Positions 14,801 to 21,574 of a stretch of DNA of 32,692 nt are shown here, one piece after another. Source of the stretch: an uncultured Collinsella sp. Its GTDB lineage: Bacteria; Actinomycetota; Coriobacteriia; Coriobacteriales; Coriobacteriaceae. The first letter of the stretch is position 1. Each line of letters opens with the position of its first letter. The position numbers and the translations under genes are program-made. The notes beneath the pieces are model-generated. The model ran no database searches, had not been told where the DNA came from, and saw nothing but the letters and a program-made list of their open reading frames with translations. The stretch is taken from assembly GCA_959604825.1 (NCBI GenBank), contig CAUHCN010000029.1:1-32692 (forward strand), written 5' to 3'.

Positions 14801-16936
14801 ATGCTCTTTTCCCGCCGTTCTGCTACATTTGCCTGCGCCATTGCGCTTGTCGTAATGGCGGTCACCCCTTATCACCGGTTTTCATCTTCAATCGGCCTAG
14901 CGTCAGGTGCAATGACCTGGCTCGTTATCCTGGGCGCATGCCTCGCGGCGTTTGTTCATGGTGCTGCGCTATGCAAGGGGGGAATGAGAAGGCCGAGGCA
15001 TCTCGGTGCCATCGGTGTTTTCCTTGGTGTTATTGCAACGGTTCCCGAATGGGCCGACCTGGCTTTCTATGCTCGCGGAGACTCTATTCCAATCGTGTTT
15101 GCACCGATTTGGTTGTTACATGGCGTTTCGTGTGTCTCGTGCTTTGTTGGGTCGCTGCTTCTCTCATATGTTATTTGGGGCACGGCGGACTCTCCTTTGA
15201 CGCAGAGGTCGACACGGACTGACGAAAGGGAAACTCGTCACCCGCAGGACGCGATTTTTACAGAAACAATAGCCGTCATGTCTTGCCTGCTGTTTTGCTG
15301 TCGAGTTTCATGGAGAGTCGTTCCCGAGCCATGGGGGATGCCCCCTGTAACGGCCGCGTCAATTGGCCTTGCGCTTTTAATTCCGTTGGTCTATCTCGCA
15401 TTGACTGTGGCCCCGCCGTTTTGCCGCCCTCGTGCCTTTGGCCATGGGCGGCGCGACGTGTTTGCCTGTTCTGTGCTCGTAGCAGTTCCTATTGGTCTTA
15501 TTCCGGCTGTTGAGGCGGCATACTTCGCAAGCGATGCCGTGGTCATTGCATTGCTGGCGATGGGGTCCGTTATCGCTGCTGCCTTCGTATGCATGTTGCT
15601 AAGGGGGAAACGGGACAACAATTCGGATATCGCCTGTGCGTCCGACACATTCGATGCGGGGGTGTTTTCCCCTGCCCTGTCGCCTAGAGAAGAGCAGTTT
15701 GTTCGACTGCTGCTCAAAGGGAAAACGCCGGCGGAAATTGCCAAGGAGACGGATACGAAGCCATCGACGGTGAGAACAACGCTTCACCGAGCATACGGGA
15801 AGGCGTCGGTTGCGGGCTCACGCGAGCTCGTGGCGCTGTTTGCGGGTGAGGGCGATACTGTAGGGCATGAGCTACCGCAGCGGCATGCTGACGATATAGT
15901 GGCATCAGCTCGAACGCGCCGGCTGTTTCGATACCTGCTCACATTATTCTTTATCCTCCTTGCGGCGGGGCCCTTGGTAATGGCGGATAGCGATTGGGGG
16001 TCCGGTGTTTCGCGGGCTGTCGCCTTTTCCCTCTTAAGCTACGCATTGGGTCTCGGACTGCTTCTGTCGCTACGCTACGCGGGTGGAAAAGCGAATCGTG
16101 GCGCTGCGCTGGATAGAGCGGGTGAAGCGATTTGGCTCGGAAGCCCGTACGTATGGGCGGTGCTATCTGCTGTGGAATGGTCTTTTATCTATATCGCGGC
16201 ATTGATGTGCATACGCGTTCCGTTGATGGCTGTGCCGGTCCTGTTTTGCGGCGTGGCGTCTACGGCTTCGCTCGCTGTTGGGCTGCGTCCGTTTAAGGTG
16301 CATGCCCATGCTCGGGCTATCGTGCCGTTGGTGTCAATGGGCATGGTTGCCTTAATCTATGCGGTCGCTAGGGGGCGAATCCATGGACTTGCGGTGCTGA
16401 CGGGGGTGCTGCTCACATATATAGTGATGCGAAGCTGTCCGCAGCGCAAAATGCTTGGGATATGGATGCTTTGCTTCGGGGCGACGGCTCCTGTTTGGGC
16501 TGTCTTGCTCAATATGGTGCAGGATCTGACGGTTTTCGAGCCGTTGTTCCTCGCGTCGTTGTTGGGGCAAAGTTCGGCTGTCAATGTCGTCGTGGCAACG
16601 GTGATTGTTTGCTGGTCTGTGCCCATGTTCGTTACGCACATCGCGCTCGCCCGCTCGGTTGAGGACGAGAAGGCCGTCTTGGAGTACCGGGCGAACGGGT
16701 CCACCGAAACGGCCCGCGTGCGCCAGCTGGCCCTGCTTACGTCGCGCTCCCTTTCTGATGTTCAGTCGCAAATTTTGCTGATGACGGCAGAGGGGGCAAC
16801 GACAAAGGCCATTGCGGAGGATGTCGGTTACGCTGCATCTACGGTGCAAGCGCTGCGGTCTGCATCTTACCGCCAGTTGAAGATCAAGAATAAGGCGGAG
16901 CTAATTTTATTGTTATCGCAGGTAAATAACGTGTAA
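14801..16936 (+). CDS. Duplicated membrane LuxR-family regulator (two TM-HTH modules)
   Basis: A 711-aa membrane-bound transcription factor with a repeated architecture: about eight hydrophobic spans (residues 8-270), a LuxR-type helix-turn-helix (about 292-350, LSPREEQFVRLLLKGKTPAE, then STVRTTLHRAYGK), a second set of about eight spans (about 365-625), and a second LuxR-type HTH (about 645-711, TTKAIAEDVGYAASTVQALR). Coriobacteria encode many single-module proteins of this kind; two modules in one chain is unusual. GGAGG lies 5 bases before ATG 14801; an in-frame ATG at 14780 overlaps the -10 box. The cassette genes follow 109 bases downstream on the same strand, so it probably controls them. 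The HTH calls are firm. The signal sensed is unknown. Confidence 0.85.
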   Translation: MLFSRRSATFACAIALVVMAVTPYHRFSSSIGLASGAMTWLVILGACLAAFVHGAALCKGGMRRPRHLGAIGVFLGVIATVPEWADLAFYARGDSIPIVFAPIWLLHGVSCVSCFVGSLLLSYVIWGTADSPLTQRSTRTDERETRHPQDAIFTETIAVMSCLLFCCRVSWRVVPEPWGMPPVTAASIGLALLIPLVYLALTVAPPFCRPRAFGHGRRDVFACSVLVAVPIGLIPAVEAAYFASDAVVIALLAMGSVIAAAFVCMLLRGKRDNNSDIACASDTFDAGVFSPALSPREEQFVRLLLKGKTPAEIAKETDTKPSTVRTTLHRAYGKASVAGSRELVALFAGEGDTVGHELPQRHADDIVASARTRRLFRYLLTLFFILLAAGPLVMADSDWGSGVSRAVAFSLLSYALGLGLLLSLRYAGGKANRGAALDRAGEAIWLGSPYVWAVLSAVEWSFIYIAALMCIRVPLMAVPVLFCGVASTASLAVGLRPFKVHAHARAIVPLVSMGMVALIYAVARGRIHGLAVLTGVLLTYIVMRSCPQRKMLGIWMLCFGATAPVWAVLLNMVQDLTVFEPLFLASLLGQSSAVNVVVATVIVCWSVPMFVTHIALARSVEDEKAVLEYRANGSTETARVRQLALLTSRSLSDVQSQILLMTAEGATTKAIAEDVGYAASTVQALRSASYRQLKIKNKAELILLLSQVNNV

Positions 16937-16972
16937 ACGCCTGAGCAATCAACTCAATAGCGGGTGTTTACA
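16932..16972 (+). other. Inverted repeat TGTAAACGCC / GGTGTTTACA after the regulator
   Basis: TGTAAAC (16932-16938) and GTTTACA (16966-16972) are perfect 7-bp arms, extendable to about 10 bp with one G-U pair, with a roughly 20-base loop. The left arm contains the regulator's stop codon. A weak T-rich stretch follows. It could attenuate read-through into the secreted-protein gene or be an operator of the LuxR-type regulator. Confidence 0.4.
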
Positions 16973-17045
16973 GACATCTTTCTCTATTCATGCGAAGGTT
17001 GCCGTGCGTCGACGCATTGTTAACCGCTTTTGATTGGAGAAGGCC

Positions 17046-17558
17046 ATGATTAAGCCAAGGAGCGCTATTGCTCGAATCGGAGTCGGCTTGGTGATTGCAG
17101 CTGGTCTGTCCCTAGGGGTTCCCGCTGCATCGTTTGCACAAGAGGAGTTTGACACCTCTCAGGTTTCCAGCATTACTCAAAACGCCGATACGGGAATTAC
17201 GACCTGTACGAACAATGCCGATAAGGCATTTAGTTTTCAATGTGCCGGGACGAGTGCAACTGGCTACCGTCAAAAGGATGATTCCTCATCGCTCTATCTG
17301 GATATCCAGGGCCATACGGGAAATCCGCTTCGGTTATATACAGACGGTGCGTATAACACAAGCGGTAGCGGCAGCATGAATTGTACTCAGGGAACGTATC
17401 GTTCGAATCACAAGGGACAGTGGGAAATGTATAACCTCGTCCGTGAGAACGGGCGATCTGCGGCGCGACTGACTGCATGGGCGGAGTCTGGCTACGGCAC
17501 TGTTATTGGCGTATGGAGCCCCGACTGCGTCGGGCATTTCCACAAGCTTCCCGCATAG
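17046..17558 (+). CDS. Small secreted four-cysteine protein, candidate exported effector
   Basis: A 170-aa protein not confidently placed in a family. Residues 1-31 are a Sec signal peptide (basic MIKPRSAIAR, hydrophobic core, cleavage predicted after SFA, Ala31). The mature part of about 139 aa has exactly four cysteines (in TTCTNN, FQCAGT, MNCTQG, PDCVGH), suggesting two disulfides, and is rich in Ser, Gly, Asn, Tyr and Trp. By eye its C-terminal half recalls small exported DUF2712 or lactococcin-972-like proteins that are encoded beside ABC transporters; this is a weak resemblance. GGAGAAGG (17036-17043) supports ATG 17046 over TTG 17034. It is the first structural gene of the ABC cassette. 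Confidence 0.75.
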   Translation: MIKPRSAIARIGVGLVIAAGLSLGVPAASFAQEEFDTSQVSSITQNADTGITTCTNNADKAFSFQCAGTSATGYRQKDDSSSLYLDIQGHTGNPLRLYTDGAYNTSGSGSMNCTQGTYRSNHKGQWEMYNLVRENGRSAARLTAWAESGYGTVIGVWSPDCVGHFHKLPA

Positions 17559-17571
17559 TTGTTTGAAATGG

Positions 17572-17608
17572 CTCCCTTCCGGCTTTCTGGGTCGGAAGGG
17601 GGAGGAGG
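17572..17608 (+). promoter_or_regulatory. Intercistronic hairpin abutting the permease ribosome site
   Basis: CCCTTCCG (17574-17581) pairs with CGGAAGGG (17593-17600), extendable by two pairs into the first bases of the GGAGGAGG ribosome site (17601-17608). There is no U-tract, so it is more likely an RNA element that limits translation of the permease or protects the upstream message than a full terminator. Confidence 0.45.
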
Positions 17609-17612
17609 ACGT

Positions 17613-18494
17613 ATGAACCAAAAGCTCGCAAGATACGAACTGTCGAAAACGATTAGACATCCAGCTTTTATCCTTGCTCTCTTGATTGCGGTCGCAGTTG
17701 CAATAGCTGCCGCGCTGGAGCCGTGGGCAAATTTGGAAAAAGAGCGCCACAACCTTCTTTCTTTTGGTTACGGCGTTGGCGTGCAAGCCGAAAATTATCT
17801 CGGTCAAACACGTGAAAGCAGCTTCGGTAACTGGATTGTTGTGAGCGCGAACGCGCCACTGTCTGCGTCGGTGTTTTTCTATGCACTGCCCCTGCTTGCA
17901 ATGTTGGCTGGATCTTGGTCGTGTCTCTTTGAGCGTTTGAGTGGTTATGACATGCAGATATGCACGCGCGTTTCCAGAAAGGCGTACGTGAACGTAAAGA
18001 TGCTGTCTGCTTTCCTCTCCGCGTTTACAGTGACTGCCATTCCTCTGCTCGTCAATTTCCTGATCGTCTCGATGCTTTTTCCTGCGTATCTTCCTCGGGT
18101 CGATGAGTCGACTTACGTAGGACTTTACCTGCATAGCTACTTCTCCGGTCTATTTTATTCGCATCCTTTGTCATATGTGCTCGCATACACGCTGTTCGAT
18201 GCTGTCACGCTCGGGACTTTATCCATGGCTGTAACTGGCTTCTCAATTTTGTTTCGTAGCAGAATCAAAGCGATAATTGTCCCGTATCTGCTAATGGTTG
18301 CGTGGCATTTTGCAAATGGCTGGATCTTCGGCGTAATGGCTTGTGTGGGGTTTAACTGCAATATCCTCAACAGCATCAGGTCGGAATCGCTGAATAACTG
18401 GCCAGACATTCGAGCCGGTTTTGCGGAAATCATATTATTGACCCTTGCTTCGTTGGCTTTTTCTGGGGCGTGGAAAAGACGCGAGGTGGTCTGA
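17613..18494 (+). CDS. ABC transporter permease, cassette subunit 1
   Basis: A 293-aa integral membrane protein with about six hydrophobic segments (near residues 17-38, 88-110, 135-160, 185-215, 225-250 and 270-287). It begins MNQKLARYELSKTIRHPAF, a short cytoplasmic start followed by a span and a larger outer loop, as in ABC-2 type export permeases of bacteriocin-immunity or lantibiotic-resistance systems. No family is recognised with certainty. GGAGGAGG sits 4 bases before ATG 17613. Its stop overlaps the next start (TGATG), so the two permeases are probably made in equal amounts and form a heterodimer with the ATPase encoded two genes downstream. Base composition is more AT-rich than in the flanking backbone. 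Confidence 0.75.
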   Translation: MNQKLARYELSKTIRHPAFILALLIAVAVAIAAALEPWANLEKERHNLLSFGYGVGVQAENYLGQTRESSFGNWIVVSANAPLSASVFFYALPLLAMLAGSWSCLFERLSGYDMQICTRVSRKAYVNVKMLSAFLSAFTVTAIPLLVNFLIVSMLFPAYLPRVDESTYVGLYLHSYFSGLFYSHPLSYVLAYTLFDAVTLGTLSMAVTGFSILFRSRIKAIIVPYLLMVAWHFANGWIFGVMACVGFNCNILNSIRSESLNNWPDIRAGFAEIILLTLASLAFSGAWKRREVV

Positions 18495-19330
18495 TGCTGT
18501 TTAGGCTGGTCGCCGCGGACCTGAGGACCGTTTTGAAGAAGAACATCATCACTTTTATTGCAATTGCGGCAGTGACCGTTGCGAACTTGGTGTACGCCTA
18601 CGGATTGTCTTCTGTGTATGGGGTTAGAACGGATACCTTGGGGTTTGCGGATAATCTTGCGCTCGTGTTTGCCGGATCTGCTCCGTTTGAGCCTAGGCCC
18701 GGGGTCATGTTTGTGCCTCCGCTAGGATGGCTATTTCTCATTCTGCTTATTCTCTATACAACACTCGACTATCCGACCGAATCGTTGCACGGGTTTGGTT
18801 TGCAAGCGCTTGTTCGATGCCGGGCAAGAACCCTTTGGTGGGTCTCGCGTTTTATCTTGGTGGCGGCAGTAACGGCATTTTCACTGCTCGTGGTGGTTTG
18901 CTCTGTTGTGATTTGGAGCTTGGTGGTGAGCTCCTCGTTCAGCGCGGTCATTCATGGTGAGTCGCTTCAACTGGCTAATTTGGCGCCGTGGTTTCTCAAA
19001 GCTGCCGAGGCAGATGCGCTGCCGTTTTTCATAGGTCTCTTATTTGCTTTTGAGGCGCTTGCGTTTGCGCAGGCAGCGGTTGGGTTTGTGCTTGGGTCGT
19101 CAGTCTCGTTTGTGGTTTTAATGAGCTACCTGATCTGCTCGGCATATGCACGACATTGGGCGCTATTGGGTAACGCCTTGATGCTGTTGCGCTGGGGTGG
19201 AATTGTCAAAGAGGGAATCGCGGCGGGCTCGAGTGTCTTGTCATCAATTGGGCTTATGTCGTTATGCCTATCGTTGGGTGGACTGTGGTTTCGAAGGGCC
19301 GACCTTATAGAAAAGGGGGACAAGATATGA
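18494..19330 (+). CDS. ABC transporter permease, cassette subunit 2
   Basis: A 278-aa membrane protein with about six spans: an N-terminal span after LRTVLKKN (about 20-40), then segments near 80-97, 117-147, 178-195, 197-225 and 250-270. The layout matches ABC-2 type permeases and parallels the preceding gene, although the sequences are not obviously alike. ATG 18494 shares its A with the previous TGA, and GCGAGGTGG lies a few bases upstream. It overlaps the ATPase gene by 4 bp (ATGA). Residues after the first span (about 42-75, with VRTDTLGF and EPRPGV) form the largest predicted outer loop. Confidence 0.72.
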   Translation: MLFRLVAADLRTVLKKNIITFIAIAAVTVANLVYAYGLSSVYGVRTDTLGFADNLALVFAGSAPFEPRPGVMFVPPLGWLFLILLILYTTLDYPTESLHGFGLQALVRCRARTLWWVSRFILVAAVTAFSLLVVVCSVVIWSLVVSSSFSAVIHGESLQLANLAPWFLKAAEADALPFFIGLLFAFEALAFAQAAVGFVLGSSVSFVVLMSYLICSAYARHWALLGNALMLLRWGGIVKEGIAAGSSVLSSIGLMSLCLSLGGLWFRRADLIEKGDKI

Positions 19331-19971
19331 GTGTGATCGTAAGGGGCGTATCGAAGCGCATGGGTAAAAACGATGTCCTGCGCAACGTGTCCATCGAGGT
19401 TGACCCTGGGACTGTGGTCGGGCTTCAGGGGATAAACGGTTCGGGTAAGACCATGCTCATGCGAGCGGTTTGCGGGTTGATCAAGCCTACCGAAGGCGAA
19501 ATCTCTATCGATGGCCAAAGGCTTGGGGCGGACATCTCGTTCCCGCCGAGTCTGGGGATGTTGATCGAGGCGCCTTCCTTTTTGGGATATCTGTCTGGCT
19601 ACGACAATCTGAAGCTCATCGCTCAGATCAAGGGCGTTGCCACCCCCGAGGACATTCGCTCTGCCCTGCGGCTCGTGGGGCTCGATGCAGACGAAAAAAA
19701 GAAGTTCCGAGCATACTCGCTTGGGATGAAGCAGCGTCTGGGGATAGCTGCGGCAATTATGGAGAAGCCGAAGCTGCTTGTTCTCGATGAGCCAACGAAT
19801 GCCCTCGACGAAGCGGGCGTTGAAATGCTCAAGCGCGTTGTGGCGATGGCGGCATCAACGGGTCGTGAGGTCCTTCTGTCCAGCCATGACGGAGAGGTGC
19901 TCGAGGAACTGGCCGATCGGGTTTACTGCATGCGCGACGGTGCCGTTGTGAAAGTTCGGGAAAGGTCGTGA
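19327..19971 (+). CDS. ABC transporter ATP-binding protein
   Basis: A 214-aa cytoplasmic ATPase that should power the two permeases. Walker A GINGSGKT (35-42), signature SLGMKQ (131-136) in the form typical of BcrA/NatA-like exporters and peptide-immunity transporters, Walker B LLVLDEPT (149-156), and H-loop SSHD with His187. It is shorter than usual because the C-terminus ends just after the last domain strand (DRVYCMRDGAVVKV). ATG 19327 overlaps the permease stop; AAAAGGGGGA (19311-19320) is the ribosome site. In-frame codons further upstream lie inside the permease gene and were rejected. Confidence 0.93.
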   Translation: MSVIVRGVSKRMGKNDVLRNVSIEVDPGTVVGLQGINGSGKTMLMRAVCGLIKPTEGEISIDGQRLGADISFPPSLGMLIEAPSFLGYLSGYDNLKLIAQIKGVATPEDIRSALRLVGLDADEKKKFRAYSLGMKQRLGIAAAIMEKPKLLVLDEPTNALDEAGVEMLKRVVAMAASTGREVLLSSHDGEVLEELADRVYCMRDGAVVKVRERS

Positions 19972-19976
19972 GCGCG

Positions 19977-20636
19977 ATGAAGAAGACCCTGTGGACGAGA
20001 AGATCGGCGCTCGCGCTTTTTTGCTGTGCTGCTGCCGGCCTTGCGGGCATGAGGGTGAGCGTCGTTAACGGGAACCGGACGGTCATTCCTGAGAAATATT
20101 ACGCGGAGGGCGAATGGCTCTCGATGGATGGAGCGTTTCTGGGGTCGAAGGATGTGGTGACTGATGGGTATTCGTTTTGCATAGACGGGGCAGAGTTGCT
20201 CACGCCGCGCGAGTATCTCAAACGAGCACATGACGATTATTCAAAATATGGCACCGTGGATACGAAAACGAGACTGAAGGATGCCGACATCACGTGCGTT
20301 ATCGCCGTAAAGATGCGTGTCAGAAATAGGGATAATATCGACGGTGGAATCAAAGCGTATGTTTGGCATCTGGTTCCGGAGTCTGCGCCAAACTATGATT
20401 TTGTAGTCAATACCGATCTGATAACGCAAGCCATGCCGGTCCTTGGCGGCTCTGCTGCGTTTGCCGTGGAGGTTGGGGCAGAAAACGAGTTGCTCGTCCC
20501 ATTTATGATGCAGAACACCAACGACTATTTCGAAGGTTACGAGACCGTCCGTTTTGAGAAAGCATTTCCCGGGACTTACACGATGAAGATGACCGATCTG
20601 CCGGAGCGGAGGCTCTTAAGGTTTGAAGTGAAATAG
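19977..20636 (+). CDS. Exported membrane-anchored protein resembling DUF5028
   Basis: A 219-aa protein with an N-terminal signal or anchor (MKKTLWTRRSALALFCCAAAG) and a soluble outer domain. The VVTDGYSFCIDGAELLTPREYL stretch, the predicted beta-rich middle (VIAVKMRVRNRDNIDGG) and the FEVK end remind me of DUF5028 proteins that accompany bacteriocin-type ABC cassettes in Firmicutes and Coriobacteria; this is from memory and not verified. The two cysteines in the hydrophobic core do not make a standard lipobox. ATG 19977 is preferred; an in-frame GTG at 19968 overlaps the ATPase stop (GTGA) but sits only 2 bases from GGGAAAGG. It is the last gene of the cassette and possibly an immunity or substrate-binding partner. 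Confidence 0.68.
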   Translation: MKKTLWTRRSALALFCCAAAGLAGMRVSVVNGNRTVIPEKYYAEGEWLSMDGAFLGSKDVVTDGYSFCIDGAELLTPREYLKRAHDDYSKYGTVDTKTRLKDADITCVIAVKMRVRNRDNIDGGIKAYVWHLVPESAPNYDFVVNTDLITQAMPVLGGSAAFAVEVGAENELLVPFMMQNTNDYFEGYETVRFEKAFPGTYTMKMTDLPERRLLRFEVK

Positions 20637-20673
20637 CTCGAGAGCAAGGCAAAACGGGTCCATTGGCGGTACG

Positions 20674-20713
20674 CGCGCCCGATTCCAGGCGCCCCGGCCC
20701 GGAATCGGGCGCG
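20674..20713. terminator. Bidirectional hairpin between convergent genes
   Basis: CGCGCCCGATTCC (20674-20686) and GGAATCGGGCGCG (20701-20713) form a perfect 13-bp stem with a 14-base GC-rich loop, between the cassette and the convergent membrane-protein gene. U-tracts are weak on both sides. It is the likely terminator for both. Confidence 0.55.
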
Positions 20714-20741
20714 GGACGAGGCGCCTTCGGTGTCGGCCGGC

Positions 20742-21458
20742 CTACCGCTTCTTCTTGCTCTTCTTCTGCTTGCGCTGCTTGCCCTTGGTCTCCTGGGGCT
20801 TGTCGCCCTGTTTTGCTTCGGCAGCGGCCTTTTCTGCCTTCATCTTCTTGCGTTTGGTCTCGATGCGGAGTTTTTTGTTGATGCGCGCCTTAAGGAAGGG
20901 ACCGAACTGCTCGGCATCGCCGCGGACAAAGGTGTCCTTAGGGATCGTCACGCCCTGGTCGGCGAACATGGCCACAAAGATGCGCTCGCCGTCGAGCACG
21001 TGGTCGAGCTTTTCAAACGGGAAGAACTGCGACTTGCCGCTCGTGCCCCAAACCATCAGGCCGTCCTCGTTGGCGGCGACGCGGCGATAGCGGCCACCCA
21101 TGGACTCGTCGGCCTCAACGGCGTCGATAAAGTCGCGGGCGAGGGTGTGGTGCAGGTTTTTGCTCCACCAGGCCAAAAAGGCGCCGAATACGATCAAGAC
21201 GACGCCAAACTTGATCCAGTTGCCGCCGGCCACCAGCATGCCGATGCCGATGAGCGCGGCAATTGCCGCGGCGACATACAGCGAGCCGCGACGCCTGGGC
21301 GAGGCGACCAGGCGGGCGAAGTCGGTGACGAGGTCGTTTTCGTATTGGTACTCGTTGAGGTACAGGATGCCGTCGTCGGCTGCGGCCTGCTCCTCGAGCG
21401 CGACCTCGACCTGGTCGGCTGCTTCGGAGGGAACGAGGTTGCTCTCTGCGTCTGCCAT
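20742..21458 (-). CDS. YcxB-like two-TM membrane protein
   Basis: A 238-aa protein. Residues 1-55 are acidic and cytoplasmic, with a YENDLVTDFARLVASPRRRG stretch before two adjacent spans (about 60-77 and 82-98). A globular part (about 100-195) with a GRYRRVAANEDGLMVWGTSG strand and FPFEKLDHVLDGERIFVAMF follows the YcxB-like C-terminal domain pattern. The last 45 residues are strongly basic and rich in Lys, Glu and Ala, ending in a run of Lys. AGGAG lies 10 bases before ATG 21458. It is divergent from dnaX with a 116-base gap. Function is unknown; the family name is a tentative recollection. Confidence 0.75.
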   Translation of the reverse strand: MADAESNLVPSEAADQVEVALEEQAAADDGILYLNEYQYENDLVTDFARLVASPRRRGSLYVAAAIAALIGIGMLVAGGNWIKFGVVLIVFGAFLAWWSKNLHHTLARDFIDAVEADESMGGRYRRVAANEDGLMVWGTSGKSQFFPFEKLDHVLDGERIFVAMFADQGVTIPKDTFVRGDAEQFGPFLKARINKKLRIETKRKKMKAEKAAAEAKQGDKPQETKGKQRKQKKSKKKR

Positions 21459-21574
21459 GCTCTTTGGACTCCTATCGCGGCGGGCTCGCCGTACGGGTTA
21501 TTATGGAATGCAGTATGCCGTGCGACCGCATGGCCGCCGCGGCAACAAGACTCAGTATACCCGGGGGAGCACCC

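Noticed and set aside
14379..14875. Short open frames through repeat copy B
   Set aside because: Same reason as for copy A: repeat-derived translations (ESASQF, GKRIP-like words) in an intergenic region with promoters.
21459..21574. SRP RNA (ffs) upstream of dnaX
   Set aside because: ffs is often found near dnaX in Gram-positive bacteria, but the conserved GGAA tetraloop and GGTCAGG motifs are not in this gap.
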